The translations under genes and the position numbers were made by a program. 64,000 nucleotides of DNA from Ideonella sp. (GTDB lineage: Bacteria; Pseudomonadota; Gammaproteobacteria; Burkholderiales; Burkholderiaceae_C): positions 186,001 through 250,000 of the forward strand of contig JABTUY010000001.1 in assembly GCA_015075165.1 (NCBI GenBank), given 5' to 3'. A model generated the notes under the pieces. It was not told where the DNA came from, ran no database searches, and saw only the letters and a list, made by a program, of their open reading frames with translations. Shown piece after piece: positions 9,844 through 20,254 of this stretch (the stretch's first letter is position 1; each line of letters starts with the position of its first letter).

Positions 9844-10368
9844 TCAGCGCGCCGGCGGCGCCGCGTTGTTGAGCGCCTTGATCACCTTGTCGGTGATGTC
9901 CACTCGAGGGCCCGCGAACACGACCTCCTGCAGGATCAAGTCGTACTTGTCGCTGTCGAAGATCTGCTTGATCACCCGGTTGGCGCGCTCCACCACCGCG
10001 GCCAGCTCCTCGTTCTTGCGCTGGTTCAGGTCTTCCTGGAACTCGCGGCGCCGGCGCTGCAGGTCGCGATCTTGTTCGACCAGCTCGCGCTGGCGGCGGG
10101 TGCGCTCGCTCTCGCTCAGCGTCGGGGCTTCCTTCTCGAGCCTATCGGCCGCCGCCTTCAGGCGCTGGCCCTGCTCGTTCAGATCCTTCTCGCGCTTGCC
10201 GAACTCGCCCTCCAGCTTGGCCTGAGCCGCCTTGGCCGGGTTTGCCTCGCGCAGCACCCGCTCGCTGTTGACGTAGCCGATCTTCAGCTCCTGGGCCGAC
10301 GCCAAGCCGGACAGCAGCCCCGCTGCGACCACGGCGGTCGCGAGCCCGGTGCGCATGAGGTGGTTCAT
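9844..10368 (-). CDS. skp: Periplasmic outer-membrane-protein chaperone Skp/OmpH
   Basis: Trimeric periplasmic chaperone that shields unfolded outer-membrane proteins on the way to BAM. It is 174 aa with a signal peptide ending near residue 25 (LLSGLASA), a short strand (ELKIGYVNSERVL), then a long highly charged coiled-coil (about 45-145) forming the tentacles, and a final strand. Its ATG overlaps the bamA stop by one base (TGATG), so the chaperone and its receptor BamA are translationally coupled. Confidence 0.94.
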   Translation of the reverse strand: MNHLMRTGLATAVVAAGLLSGLASAQELKIGYVNSERVLREANPAKAAQAKLEGEFGKREKDLNEQGQRLKAAADRLEKEAPTLSESERTRRQRELVEQDRDLQRRRREFQEDLNQRKNEELAAVVERANRVIKQIFDSDKYDLILQEVVFAGPRVDITDKVIKALNNAAPPAR

Positions 10369-12671
10369 CAGAACGCGGTCCCGATCTGGAATTGGAATCT
10401 TTGGATTCTATCCGTCGGCTTGCTGCGCAGCGGCCGGCCGATGCTGAGCTTCAGCGGGCCGACCGGCGAGACCCACGACAGGCCGACACCGGCCGACGAA
10501 CGCAGGTCGCCGGCGCGCATCGGCTCGTTCTCGCTCCAGACGTTGCCGGCGTCGACGAACGCGAACAACCGCAGCGACTTGTCGTTGCCGGTGCCGGGGA
10601 CGGGCACGTAGAGCTCGGTGTTGAGATTCAGCTTCTTGGCGCCGCCGATGTAGGCGCCGGTGGGGTCGATCACGCCCAGCGAGTTCTGCTCGAACACCCG
10701 CACCGAACCGAGGCCACCGCCGTAGAAGTTCTTGAACACCGGGTACGGCCGGCTGCCGAGGCCCTTGCCGAGGCCGAGCTCGGCGTTGAAGCCGATCGAG
10801 AACTTGGTGCCCAGCGGCACGTACTGCTGGAACTGGAAATTCGAGCGCAGGTAGCGCACGTCGCCGATGCCCGAGTACTCGAAGTTCACGCGTTGGTAGC
10901 GCCCGGTGGTCGGCGCGATCACGCTGTCGCGCTCGTCGCGCGCCCAGCCGATCGTCAGCGGGAAGGCGTTGCTGTTCGGCCCGTAGAGGTCGCGGTAGAT
11001 GAAGTAGGCATTCGGCAGCGACGTGGCGGCCTTGATCTCGGTGCGCTCGGCGCCGACGCCGAAGAAGACCGTGTCGACCTCGGAGAACGGCACGCCGAAG
11101 CGGATCGCACCACCCGGTGTCACCAACTGGTACTGGTCGCCCAGGCTGTTGTACGGGCGCGAGGTGCGGTAGTAGAGGTCGATCGCGCGCGACACTCCGT
11201 CCAGCGTGAAGTACGGGTCGACCGTGCTGATCATCAGCGCGCGCTGATAGCGGCTGGTGTTGACGTCGAGCCCCACGTAGTTGCCCGAGCCGAAGATGTT
11301 GTCCTGCCGGATCGACGCCGACAGTGCCAGCTTCTCGGTGCTGGAGAACGACACGCCGAGCGAGAGGTTGCCGGTGGGCCGCTCGGTGACGTTGACGGTG
11401 AGGTCGACCTGGTCGGGCGAGCCGGGCACCTCGTTGGTGTCGACGCTCACCTCCTTGAAGTAGCCCAGCCGCTCGACGCGGTCGCGTGAGAGCTTGATCT
11501 TCTGCCCGTCATACCACGACGATTCGAACTGGCGGAACTCGCGGCGGATCACCTCGTCGCGCGTGCGCGTGTTGCCCGAGACGTCGACGCGGCGCACGTA
11601 TACCCGGCGCTGCGGCTCGGCGTGCAGCGTGATCGCCACCTGCGCGGTGGTGCGGTCGATCTGCGGCGCGGCGTCGACGCGCGCGAACGCGTAGCCGTAG
11701 ATGCCGAAGCGGTCGGTGAACGCCTTGGTCGTGTCGGTGACGTCGAGCGCGCGGTACGGCTGCCCGGGCTTGATCGACACCAGATCGCGAAACTCGGCGT
11801 CCTTGCCGAGGTAGTTGCCTTCCAGCTTCACCGAGGTCACCACATAGGGCTGGCCCTCGTTGACGGTGATCGTGATCGTGATGTCCTGCTTGTCCGGCGA
11901 GATCGTGACCTGCGTCGACTCGACGGCGAACTCGAGGTAGCCGCGGTTCAGGTAGTACGAGCGGATCGTCTCCAGGTCGGCATTGAGCTTGGCGCGCGAA
12001 TAGCGGTCGTTCTTGGTGTACCAGGTCAGCCAGCCGCTGGTGGTGAGATCCATCAGCCCGAGCAGCGTGCTCTCCGAGAACGCCCGGCTGCCGAGCACGC
12101 GGATCTCGGCGATGCGCGCGGCGTCGCCCTCGGTCATCGTGAAGGTCACGTTGACGCGGTTGCGCTGCACCGGCGTGACGGTGGTGACGACCTCGGCGCC
12201 GTACAGGCTGCGCGACAGGTACTGGCGCTTGATCTCCTGCTCGGCGCGGTCGATCAGCGCCTTGTCGAACGGCAGGCCCTCGCCGATGCCGGCGTCCTTC
12301 AGCGACTTCAGCAGCTGGTCCTTGTCGAATTCCTTCAGCCCCACGAAGGTGACCGACTGCACCACCGGCCGCTCCTCGACGATGACGACGACCACCTGGC
12401 CCTCGATGTCGATGCGCACGTCCTTGAACAGCCCGGTCGCGAACAGCGAGCGCAGCGCCGACGCGGCCTTGTCGTCGTTGTAGGTGTCGCCGATGCGAAA
12501 CGGCAGCGCAGCGAACACCGTGCCGGCGTCGGTGCGCGACAGACCCTCGACCCGGATGTCCTTGACGACGAACGGCTCGACCGCGCGCGCGGGGCCCGCG
12601 GCCGTACACGCCAGCACCGCCGCCACGGCCGCCAGCGGGCGCAGCGGATTCACCTCGAACGAAACCAGCAT
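10368..12671 (-). CDS. bamA: Outer membrane protein assembly factor BamA
   Basis: Central barrel of the BAM complex, inserting beta-barrel proteins into the outer membrane. It is 767 aa: signal peptide (about 1-30, ending GPARA), five POTRA domains (about 33-430), then a 16-stranded barrel ending in phenylalanine. The loop-6 motif, normally VRGF or VRGY, reads VRVF at 657-660: the arginine is kept but the glycine is valine. The start is uncertain. I use the ATG at 12671; a GTG six codons later also leaves a complete signal peptide, and neither has a clear Shine-Dalgarno site. It lies 41 bp after rseP and overlaps skp by one base. Confidence 0.95.
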   Translation of the reverse strand: MLVSFEVNPLRPLAAVAAVLACTAAGPARAVEPFVVKDIRVEGLSRTDAGTVFAALPFRIGDTYNDDKAASALRSLFATGLFKDVRIDIEGQVVVVIVEERPVVQSVTFVGLKEFDKDQLLKSLKDAGIGEGLPFDKALIDRAEQEIKRQYLSRSLYGAEVVTTVTPVQRNRVNVTFTMTEGDAARIAEIRVLGSRAFSESTLLGLMDLTTSGWLTWYTKNDRYSRAKLNADLETIRSYYLNRGYLEFAVESTQVTISPDKQDITITITVNEGQPYVVTSVKLEGNYLGKDAEFRDLVSIKPGQPYRALDVTDTTKAFTDRFGIYGYAFARVDAAPQIDRTTAQVAITLHAEPQRRVYVRRVDVSGNTRTRDEVIRREFRQFESSWYDGQKIKLSRDRVERLGYFKEVSVDTNEVPGSPDQVDLTVNVTERPTGNLSLGVSFSSTEKLALSASIRQDNIFGSGNYVGLDVNTSRYQRALMISTVDPYFTLDGVSRAIDLYYRTSRPYNSLGDQYQLVTPGGAIRFGVPFSEVDTVFFGVGAERTEIKAATSLPNAYFIYRDLYGPNSNAFPLTIGWARDERDSVIAPTTGRYQRVNFEYSGIGDVRYLRSNFQFQQYVPLGTKFSIGFNAELGLGKGLGSRPYPVFKNFYGGGLGSVRVFEQNSLGVIDPTGAYIGGAKKLNLNTELYVPVPGTGNDKSLRLFAFVDAGNVWSENEPMRAGDLRSSAGVGLSWVSPVGPLKLSIGRPLRSKPTDRIQRFQFQIGTAF

Positions 12672-12712
12672 GCTATGGTTGCAACGGGAGCAAGGGGAGT
12701 CGGGACACGCCG

Positions 12713-14074
12713 CTACTGCAAACCCAGCAGGCGGGCCACGTCGTTGTAGAGCGCCACCGACATCACCAGCAGCAGGATCGCGACGCCGCCGCGCTGCAGC
12801 CGCGCGAGCCAGAGGTCGGACACCGGGCGGCCGGTGATGGCCTCGAAAACATAATACATGAGGTGCCCGCCATCGAGCATCGGCAACGGAATCAGGTTGA
12901 GCACGCCGATGCTCAGGCTCACCACCGCGAGAAAGCCGATGAAGCTCACCAGTCCCTGCTGCGCCGATTGGCCGGCGGCATCGGCGATCGTCAGCGGGCC
13001 GCTCAGGTTGCGCACCGAGGCCTCGCCTACCAGGATGCGGCCGAGCATCTTCACGCTCAGCACCGACATGTCCCAGGTGCGCTGCACGCCTTTCCACAAA
13101 CCATCGAACGGGCCGTAGCGCACCGTCACGCGCTGCGGCACGCTGCCCACGTAGGCGTCGATGCGGCCGAACGTGCGCCCGGCCTCGTTGACCACGCGTG
13201 GCGTCACCGTGACGTCGGCCGCGCGGCCGGCGCGCTGCACCTGCCACGCCATCGCCACGCCGTGGCCTTCGCGCACCGCGCCGCGGATGCGATCGAACAC
13301 CTGCTGCGCGTCGGTGATCGGCTGGCCGTCGATGCGCACGATGCGGTCGCCGGCGTGCAGGCCAGCGGCGGCGGCCGGACCGCCGGCGCGCACCTCGCCC
13401 ATCAGCGGCTCGCGGAACGCACCGGGCAGGCCGATGCGGCGGATCGCCTCGGCGTCGATCTCACGCAGTTCGAGCCGGTCGAGCGCGAGTGCCACCTGCC
13501 GCGTGCCGTGGCCCTGCGTGTCGCTGACCGAGAGCTCCATCGCCTGCCGATTCAGCGCATGGCGCACGACTTGCCAGTTCAGCTCGTTCAACGACGCCAG
13601 CTCGCTCCAGCTGCCGTCGCCATCGGACCAGGCGCGCACCCAGTCGCCGGCATGCAGCCCGGCATGCTCGAACGCGCTGCCCGCCGGCGGCGTGCCGAGC
13701 ACCGCCTTCGGCTCCTCGATGCCGATCCAGTGCGCCGAGGCATACAGCAGCACGGCCAGCAGCAGGTTGGCCAGCGGGCCGGCGGCGACGATCGCCGTGC
13801 GCTTGCGCAGCGGCTGCCGGTTGAAAGCGCGGTGCAGTTCGTTCGGCGCCACCGGCGCCTCGCGCTCGTCGAGCATGCGCACGTAGCCGCCGAGCGGCAG
13901 CGCGGCGACGATAAACTCGGTCTCGCCGCGCTGGCGGCGCCACAGCGTGCGGCCGAAGCCGATCGAGAAGCGCAGCACCTTGACGCCGCACGCCACCGCG
14001 ACGCGGTAGTGGCCGTACTCATGCACGACGATCAGCAGCCCGAGCGTGACGACAAACGCCAGCACGGTGGTCAT
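12713..14074 (-). CDS. rseP: Site-2 zinc metalloprotease RseP
   Basis: Inner-membrane intramembrane protease that cleaves RseA to release sigma-E during envelope stress and also clears signal-peptide remnants. It is 453 aa. The zinc site HEYGH is at 18-22 in the first membrane segment, and the third zinc ligand lies in [14 protein letters not shown] in the C-terminal membrane part. Two periplasmic PDZ domains lie between (about 115-310, the second containing [14 protein letters not shown]). The ATG overlaps the dxr stop by 4 bp. The open frame continues far upstream, but that region is dxr in another frame. Confidence 0.96.
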   Translation of the reverse strand: MTTVLAFVVTLGLLIVVHEYGHYRVAVACGVKVLRFSIGFGRTLWRRQRGETEFIVAALPLGGYVRMLDEREAPVAPNELHRAFNRQPLRKRTAIVAAGPLANLLLAVLLYASAHWIGIEEPKAVLGTPPAGSAFEHAGLHAGDWVRAWSDGDGSWSELASLNELNWQVVRHALNRQAMELSVSDTQGHGTRQVALALDRLELREIDAEAIRRIGLPGAFREPLMGEVRAGGPAAAAGLHAGDRIVRIDGQPITDAQQVFDRIRGAVREGHGVAMAWQVQRAGRAADVTVTPRVVNEAGRTFGRIDAYVGSVPQRVTVRYGPFDGLWKGVQRTWDMSVLSVKMLGRILVGEASVRNLSGPLTIADAAGQSAQQGLVSFIGFLAVVSLSIGVLNLIPLPMLDGGHLMYYVFEAITGRPVSDLWLARLQRGGVAILLLVMSVALYNDVARLLGLQ

Positions 14075-15261
14075 GTCGCCCTCGCCTTGACCTGCCGCCG
14101 CGCGACCGCACGCGCGCGCTCGTCGAGCGCCAGCAGATCGTCGAGCGTGTCCTGCGCGCCGAAGCTGCCGGCCAGTTCGTCGAGCGTGCACGCATTGATC
14201 GCATGGATCGCCGGGAAGGCGATCGTGCCGTCGAGGAACGCCGCCACCGCCACCTCGTTGGCAGCATTGAGCACGTTGGTCGCGCCCGGCTCGGCACGCA
14301 GGCAGTCGTAGGCCAGGCCGAGGCCGGGAAAGCGCTGCAGATCGGCCGCGGCGAAGGTCAGCCCGGCGAGTGCGGAGAAGTCGAGCGGCGGCGCGCCCGA
14401 CTCGATGCGCTCGGGCCAGGCCAGCCCGCAAGCGATCGGCACCTTCATGTCGGGCGTGCCGAGCTGCGCCAGCACGGAATGGTCGCGGCACACCACCATC
14501 GAGTGCACGATGCTTTGCGGGTGGATCACGACGCGGATCTGCTCGGGCGCCAGCGCGAACAGCCAGCGCGCCTCGATCACCTCGAGCGCCTTGTTCATCA
14601 TGGTCGCCGAATCGACCGAGATCTTGCGCCCCATCACCCAGTTGGGATGCGCGCAGGCCTCGTCGGGCGTCACGGCGTCGAGCGTGGTCGGGTCGCGTTC
14701 GCGGAACGGTCCGCCCGACGCGGTGAGCACGATGTGATCGATGCGCCGCGACCAGCTGTTGCGATCGTCGGGCAGGCACTGGAAGATCGCCGAGTGCTCG
14801 CTGTCGATCGGCAGCAGCGCGGCGCCACCGTCGCGCACCGCGCGCATGAAGAGTGCGCCGCCGACGACCAGCGCCTCCTTGTTGGCCAGCAGCAGCCGCT
14901 TGCCGGCGCGCGCCGCGGCCAGACACGGCGCCAGCCCGGCGGCGCCGACGATCGCCGCCATCACGCAGTCGACCTCGGGATGCGCGGCCAGCTCGGTCAA
15001 CCGCACCGTGCCGTACACGACCTCGGTCGCCACGCCGGCCTCGCGCAGCACCGCCGCCAGCGCGCGCGCCTGCGCCGCCGTGTCGACCGCCGCAAAGCGC
15101 GGCCGCCAGCGCACGCACAACGCCGCCAGCTCGTCGACGCGCTGCCGTGCCGTCAGCGCGAACACCTCGAAGCGCGCCGGGTGGCGCGCGATCACGTCGA
15201 GCGTGCTCATGCCCACCGAGCCGGTGGCGCCGAGGATGCACACGCGTTGCGGTCGCTCCAT
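14071..15261 (-). CDS. dxr: 1-deoxy-D-xylulose 5-phosphate reductoisomerase
   Basis: NADPH-dependent second enzyme of the MEP isoprenoid pathway. It is 396 aa. Visible motifs: the nucleotide-binding GATGSVG near the N-terminus, [26 protein letters not shown] with metal-binding acidic residues, and [16 protein letters not shown] use the ATG at 15261 directly before the Rossmann strand; an upstream GTG would add 12 residues. Isoprenoid precursors from Dxr feed UppS in the same gene block. Confidence 0.96.
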   Translation of the reverse strand: MERPQRVCILGATGSVGMSTLDVIARHPARFEVFALTARQRVDELAALCVRWRPRFAAVDTAAQARALAAVLREAGVATEVVYGTVRLTELAAHPEVDCVMAAIVGAAGLAPCLAAARAGKRLLLANKEALVVGGALFMRAVRDGGAALLPIDSEHSAIFQCLPDDRNSWSRRIDHIVLTASGGPFRERDPTTLDAVTPDEACAHPNWVMGRKISVDSATMMNKALEVIEARWLFALAPEQIRVVIHPQSIVHSMVVCRDHSVLAQLGTPDMKVPIACGLAWPERIESGAPPLDFSALAGLTFAAADLQRFPGLGLAYDCLRAEPGATNVLNAANEVAVAAFLDGTIAFPAIHAINACTLDELAGSFGAQDTLDDLLALDERARAVARRQVKARAT

Positions 15262-15313
15262 CGCGCGATTGTCGGTCACGGCCCGCCCCCGCACCACCGC
15301 GTCCTCACCCGGC

Positions 15314-16150
15314 TCACCACGTGGTCAGCGCCAGCGCGCACGGCAGCACCGGCAGCAGCGCGTCGATGCGGTCGAGCACGCCGCCGTGGCCGGGTAGCAG
15401 CGCGCTCGAATCCTTGGCGCCCACGGCACGCTTGATCAGCGATTCGAACAGATCGCCGACCACACTGATGCCCGCCAGCGCGAGCACGCCCAGCAGCATC
15501 GGCAGCACGCCGAAGCGCTGGTTCAACAGGCTGAACACGCTGGCCGAATCGGCGGCCATGCGGCCGTCGAGCCAGAGCCAGAACACGGCCAGCACCAGCA
15601 CGCCGAGCAGGCCACTGGCCACGCCTTCCCAGCTCTTGCCGGGGCTGATCGACGGCGCCAGCCTGTGGCGGCCGAACGCGCGGCCGCCGAAATAGGCCGC
15701 GATGTCGGCCATCCAGACGATGCACAGCACCGACAGCAGGTAGTTCACGCCGACGATGCGCGCTTGCGCCAGTGCCCACCAGCCCACCCCCAGCAGCAGC
15801 AGACCGAGCGCGATGCGCAGCGCTCGCGGCAAGGCCGGCCAGGCCTGCGGGCCGCCGCGCAGCGCCCACGCACCGCCCACCACCCAGGCGGCGGCGGCCA
15901 TGCGCCAGACCGCGGCATGCTCGGCCGCCGGTCGCGCCGACCAGGCGAGCGCGATTCCCGCTGCGGCCAGCAGCGCCGCGCACGCCAGCGCGGCGGCGCC
16001 GGGCACGCCATTGAGTCGCGCCCACTCCCAGGCAGCCGCGCTGAGCAGCACCAGCGTCAGCAACACGAACGGCCAATGGTTGGCGATCCACAGTGTCGGC
16101 AACAGCAACGCCAGCAGCACCAAGGCCGTGATCACCCGGGTGCGCAGCAT
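15314..16150 (-). CDS. cdsA: Phosphatidate cytidylyltransferase (CDP-diglyceride synthase)
   Basis: Integral membrane enzyme making CDP-diacylglycerol from phosphatidate and CTP, the branch point of phospholipid synthesis. It is 278 aa with about seven or eight hydrophobic segments. The CDS-family signature spans residues about 240-265 and includes [18 protein letters not shown] followed by DRID. The ATG is 4 bp after the uppS stop, so translation is probably coupled. Confidence 0.95.
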   Translation of the reverse strand: MLRTRVITALVLLALLLPTLWIANHWPFVLLTLVLLSAAAWEWARLNGVPGAAALACAALLAAAGIALAWSARPAAEHAAVWRMAAAAWVVGGAWALRGGPQAWPALPRALRIALGLLLLGVGWWALAQARIVGVNYLLSVLCIVWMADIAAYFGGRAFGRHRLAPSISPGKSWEGVASGLLGVLVLAVFWLWLDGRMAADSASVFSLLNQRFGVLPMLLGVLALAGISVVGDLFESLIKRAVGAKDSSALLPGHGGVLDRIDALLPVLPCALALTTW

Positions 16151-16154
16151 CGCG

Positions 16155-16889
<735 letters not shown>

Positions 16890-16928
16890 GGCGGGGCCGG
16901 GGTCGCGTGGCTGCTGCGGCGGGCGGCT

Positions 16929-17495
16929 TCAGACCGCCATCACTTCCGCTTCTTTTGCGTGCACCAGCTTGTCGATCTCGGCCACCGTGCGGTCGGTGAG
17001 CTTCTGCACGTCGTCCTGCGCGCGGCGCTCTTCGTCTTCGGCCACCTGCTTGTCCTTCAGCATCTTCTTCAGGTGCTCGTTGGCGTCGCGCCGCAGGTTG
17101 CGCACCGCCACCTTGGTCTCTTCGCCAGCGTGGCGCACCACCTTGGTCAGCTCCTTGCGGCGCTCTTCGGTCAGCGGGGGCATCGGCACGCGCAGCAAGT
17201 CGCCCTGTGCAGCCGGGTTCAGCCCGAGATCGCTCTCGCGGATGGCCTTCTCGATCTTGGCGCCCATGCCCTTCTCCCACGGCTGCACGCCGATCGTGCG
17301 CGCGTCGAGCAGCGACAGGTTGGCCACCTGGCTGATCGGCACCATCGAGCCGTAGTAGTCGACATGCACCTGATCGAGGATACCCGGATGGGCACGGCCG
17401 GTGCGGATCTTCTGCAACTCGTGCTTCAGCGCCTCGATCGACTTCGCCATCTTCGCCTCGGCGTTCTTCTTGATCTCGACAACAGTGGTGGCCAT
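16929..17495 (-). CDS. frr: Ribosome recycling factor
   Basis: Works with EF-G to split post-termination ribosomes. It is 188 aa, the normal size, with the three-helix-bundle arms (about 1-30 and 105-188) and the inserted beta/alpha domain in the middle. Family landmarks are [42 protein letters not shown] split by the domain boundary, and [12 protein letters not shown] start, 12 nt after the pyrH stop. Confidence 0.96.
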   Translation of the reverse strand: MATTVVEIKKNAEAKMAKSIEALKHELQKIRTGRAHPGILDQVHVDYYGSMVPISQVANLSLLDARTIGVQPWEKGMGAKIEKAIRESDLGLNPAAQGDLLRVPMPPLTEERRKELTKVVRHAGEETKVAVRNLRRDANEHLKKMLKDKQVAEDEERRAQDDVQKLTDRTVAEIDKLVHAKEAEVMAV

Positions 17496-17507
17496 GGTCG
17501 TCGTCTC

Positions 17508-18218
17508 CTACACGTGCACCAGCGTGCCCTCGTCGTCGCCTTGCACCACGCGCTTGAGCGCGCCGGGCTTGACGATCGAGAACACCTTGATCGGCAGCTT
17601 CTGGTCGCGGCACAGCGCGAATGCGGTGGCGTCCATCACCTGCAGGTTGCGCGCGATCGCGTCGTCGAAGCTGATCGACGCGAAGCGCTTCGCGGATGGA
17701 TCCTTCTTCGGGTCGGCGCTGTAGACGCCGTCGACCTTGGTGGCCTTCAGCACCACCTCGGCGCCGATCTCGGCGCCGCGCAGCGCGGCGGCGGTGTCGG
17801 TGGTGAAGAACGGGTTGCCGGTGCCGGCGGCGAACACCACCACCTTGCCTTCCTCGAGGTACTGCAGCGCCTTCGGCCGCACATAGGGCTCGACCACCTG
17901 CTCGATGCTGATGGCCGACATCACGCGCGCCGTCATGCCGGCCTGGCGCATCGTGTCGGCCAGCGCCAGCGAGTTCATCACCGTGGCCAGCATGCCCATG
18001 TAGTCGGCGGTGGCGCGGTCCATGCCGACCGAGCCACCGGCCACGCCGCGAAAGATGTTGCCGCCACCGATCACCACCGCCAGCTCGACGCCGAGATCGG
18101 TGACCTCCTTCACGTCGCGCACCATGCGCGCGATGGTGGCGGGGTTGATGCCGTAGGCGTCGTCGCCCATCAGGGCCTCGCCGGACAGCTTCAGCAGGAT
18201 TCGTTTGTAGGCCGGCAT
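17508..18218 (-). CDS. pyrH: UMP kinase
   Basis: Hexameric amino-acid-kinase-fold enzyme that phosphorylates UMP in pyrimidine synthesis. It is 236 aa, with KLSGEAL near the N-terminus, [11 protein letters not shown] for phosphate binding, [16 protein letters not shown] and [13 protein letters not shown] take the ATG at 18218, which has an AGGGAG site 8-10 nt upstream. The frame is open for a further 26 codons, but these do not match the family. Confidence 0.96.
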   Translation of the reverse strand: MPAYKRILLKLSGEALMGDDAYGINPATIARMVRDVKEVTDLGVELAVVIGGGNIFRGVAGGSVGMDRATADYMGMLATVMNSLALADTMRQAGMTARVMSAISIEQVVEPYVRPKALQYLEEGKVVVFAAGTGNPFFTTDTAAALRGAEIGAEVVLKATKVDGVYSADPKKDPSAKRFASISFDDAIARNLQVMDATAFALCRDQKLPIKVFSIVKPGALKRVVQGDDEGTLVHV

Positions 18219-18301
18219 CCGGCGGTTCTCCCTGGCCGCTTGTCGGGCCAGGGCGAAGTTTACGCGGCGGCGCGGGCGCCGCCGCCGCAACGGCACCGGG
18301 A

Positions 18302-19192
18302 TCAGCGGCCCTGGGCCGCCGCCACCTGTGCCGCCACCTCGGCCGCGAAATCGTCAGCGCGCTTCTCGATGCCCTGGCCGACGACGAACAGCGTGAACGC
18401 GTGCACCTGTGTGTTCGCGGCCTTCAGCATCTGCTCGACCGTCTGCTTGTCGTTCTTCACGAACGCCTGGTTGGCCAGCGACACTTCCTTCAGGTACTTC
18501 TGCACCGCGCCCTCGACCATCCGGGCGACGATCTCGGGCGGCTTGCCCGACTCGGCGGCCTTCTCGGTGGCGATCCTGCGCTCGGTGGCCACCAGGTCGG
18601 CCGGCACGTCGGCCGCCGACAGCGCCACCGGTTTCATCGCCGCCACGTGCATCGCCACGTCCTTGGCCGCGACCTCGCTGCCGTCGTACTGCACCAGCAC
18701 GCCGATGCGGGTGCCGTGCAGGTAGTGCGCGATCGCGCCGCGGCCGCTGTAGCGCTGGAAGCGGCGGATCGACATGTTCTCGCCGATCTTGCCGACCAGG
18801 CCCTTGCGCACGTCTTCCACCGTCGGTCCGAAGCCGTCTTGCGACAGCGGCAGCGTCGACAGCGCGGCGACGTCGGCCGGGCTCTTCTCGACCACCAGCT
18901 TCGCACAGGCATTGGCGAACGCCAGGAAGGCATCGTTCTTCGAGACGAAGTCGGTCTCGCAGTTGATCTCCACCAGCGCCGCAGTGTCGCCTAGCACGGC
19001 CGCGGCGACCACGCCCTCGGCCGCGATGCGCGACGCCGCCTTGCCGGCCTTGTTGCCGAGCTTGACGCGCAGGATCTCTTCCGCACGCGCCATGTCGCCA
19101 TCGGCCTCGGTGAGCGCCTTCTTGCACTCCATCATCGGCGCGTCGGTCTTCGCGCGCAGCTCGCCGACCATGCTTGCGGTGATTGCAGCCAT
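18302..19192 (-). CDS. tsf: Elongation factor Ts
   Basis: Nucleotide exchange factor for EF-Tu. It is 296 aa, with the N-terminal UBA-like domain ([20 protein letters not shown]), the [10 protein letters not shown] motif that contacts EF-Tu, and the long C-terminal dimerisation part. ATG start. It is separated from rpsB by an unusually structured 129-bp spacer holding several stems, described separately. pyrH follows after 83 bp. Confidence 0.97.
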   Translation of the reverse strand: MAAITASMVGELRAKTDAPMMECKKALTEADGDMARAEEILRVKLGNKAGKAASRIAAEGVVAAAVLGDTAALVEINCETDFVSKNDAFLAFANACAKLVVEKSPADVAALSTLPLSQDGFGPTVEDVRKGLVGKIGENMSIRRFQRYSGRGAIAHYLHGTRIGVLVQYDGSEVAAKDVAMHVAAMKPVALSAADVPADLVATERRIATEKAAESGKPPEIVARMVEGAVQKYLKEVSLANQAFVKNDKQTVEQMLKAANTQVHAFTLFVVGQGIEKRADDFAAEVAAQVAAAQGR

Positions 19193-19218
19193 ACGAACTC
19201 CAAACAGTCTGGTGTTCC

Positions 19219-19236
19219 GCCGGCCGAGCGGCCGGC
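19219..19236. repeat. GC hairpin just upstream of tsf
   Basis: Stem of 7 bp with a 4-nt loop, 27 nt before the tsf ATG in the rpsB-tsf spacer. No T-run follows. It may protect or pause the transcript upstream of the tsf ribosome-binding region. Confidence 0.55.
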
Positions 19237-19252
19237 TTCGTCTTCATGCTGG

Positions 19253-19273
19253 AGCCCCCTCGCGGAGGGGGCT
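19253..19273. repeat. 9-bp hairpin in the rpsB-tsf spacer
   Basis: Arms 19253-19261 and 19265-19273 pair perfectly with a 3-nt loop. It is very GC-rich and has no T-run on either strand, so it is not a canonical terminator. It follows the larger branched structure at the end of rpsB in the direction of transcription. Confidence 0.6.
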
Positions 19274-19280
19274 GGGGGGA

Positions 19281-19391
19281 GCGGTGGGTTCACCGCCGAC
19301 GGCGGTGACCGAAGTGGCGCGCTACGATCCTTCGTTCACTTCGACGAACTCATCCCCGCCCGAAGCGGCCTGCGCCACTTCGGTCACCGCC
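19281..19391 (-). promoter_or_regulatory. Mutually exclusive stems at the rpsB-tsf junction
   Basis: Four segments can pair in overlapping ways. In transcript order: A (19391-19372, inside the rpsB coding end), B (19320-19301, just after the rpsB stop), C (19308-19301 as plus-strand partner of 19297-19290, so C is 19297-19290), D (19286-19281). A:B is a perfect 20-bp stem with a 51-nt loop. The 3' end of B can instead pair 8 bp with C, and C can pair 6 bp with D. A ribosome terminating at the rpsB stop would sit on or near A, favouring B:C. This is the geometry of an attenuator, but no T-run is present. Confidence 0.5.
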
Positions 19392-20065
19392 TGAGCTTTT
19401 CCTTCGAGCACCGCGTCGGCCACCGATCGCGCATACAGCGCCACCGCCTTGGCCGAGTCGTCGTTGCCGGGAATCACGTAGTCGATGCCTTCGGGCGAGT
19501 GGTTGGTGTCGACCACGCCGATCAGCGGGATGCCGAGCTTCTTGGCTTCGGCCACCGCGATCTTGTGGTAGCCGACGTCGATCACGAACATCGCGTCGGG
19601 CAGCGCGGTCATGTCCTGGATGCCGCCGATGTCCTTCTCGAGCTTGGCCAGCTCGCGTTCGAACATCAGGCCTTCCTTCTTGCTCATCTGCTCCATGCCG
19701 GCCTCTTTCTGCGCCTGCATCTCCTTGAGCTTCTTCAGCGAGGCCTTCACGGTCTTGAAATTGGTGAGCATGCCGCCGAGCCAGCGCTGGTCGACATACG
19801 GCATGCCGCAGCGCTGCGCCTCCTGCGCGATCACCTCGCGCGCCTGGCGCTTGGTGCCCACCATCAGGATCGAGCCGCGCTTGGCGCTGAGCTTGCGCAC
19901 GAACTTCATCGCCTCTTCGTACGCCGGCAGCGTGCGCTCGAGGTTGATGATGTGGATCTTGTTGCGATGGCCGTAGATGTACGGCGCCATCTTCGGGTTC
20001 CAGAAGCGCGTCTGGTGTCCGAAATGGACGCCGGCTTCCAGCATTTCACGCATCGTCGTGGACAT
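19322..20065 (-). CDS. rpsB: 30S ribosomal protein S2
   Basis: Small-subunit protein required for S1 binding and translation start. It is 247 aa with the S2 signatures [15 protein letters not shown] near residue 12 and [16 protein letters not shown] about residue 155, plus the coiled-coil insertion in between. The ATG at 20065 has a GGAG site 7 nt upstream. It is first in the long block running to the SpoU methyltransferase. The last codons (AVTEVAQA) form one arm of a perfect 20-bp inverted repeat whose other arm lies just past the stop. Confidence 0.97.
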   Translation of the reverse strand: MSTTMREMLEAGVHFGHQTRFWNPKMAPYIYGHRNKIHIINLERTLPAYEEAMKFVRKLSAKRGSILMVGTKRQAREVIAQEAQRCGMPYVDQRWLGGMLTNFKTVKASLKKLKEMQAQKEAGMEQMSKKEGLMFERELAKLEKDIGGIQDMTALPDAMFVIDVGYHKIAVAEAKKLGIPLIGVVDTNHSPEGIDYVIPGNDDSAKAVALYARSVADAVLEGKAQAVTEVAQAASGGDEFVEVNEGS

Positions 20066-20242
20066 GAACGCTCCAAAGGTTGGGTCTAGAATCCGGCGCG
20101 AATCGCCCGGCAGCTCGAGGGTTGTGCTGCCCGGCGACACCTTCTGGGGGCCGGTTCGGGATTGATCGACCGCGGGGTCTGCTCCGGCCGAGCCGCTACG
20201 AAGAACCGCAGCGCCAGCCTGGCCCTTCAGTCGAAGCCGAGC

Positions 20243-20251
20243 ATTGTAGCA
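20243..20251 (-). promoter_or_regulatory. Candidate extended -10 promoter for rpsB
   Basis: On the minus strand the sequence reads TGC-TACAAT, an extended -10 element with five of six consensus bases. It implies a start near 20236 and a leader of about 170 nt before rpsB. No good -35 is seen, which is common with extended -10 promoters. It abuts the divergent amidase start codon. Confidence 0.5.
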
Positions 20252-20254
20252 GCC

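Noticed and set aside
12672-13247. Extended N-terminal frame of bamA.
   Set aside because: It overlaps rseP in another frame and its translation is not protein-like; the signal peptide begins at 12671.
20162-20254. Longer N-terminus for the amidase using an upstream in-frame start.
   Set aside because: The extra residues are not conserved in type and overlap the rpsB promoter region; ATG at 20255 fits the fold.
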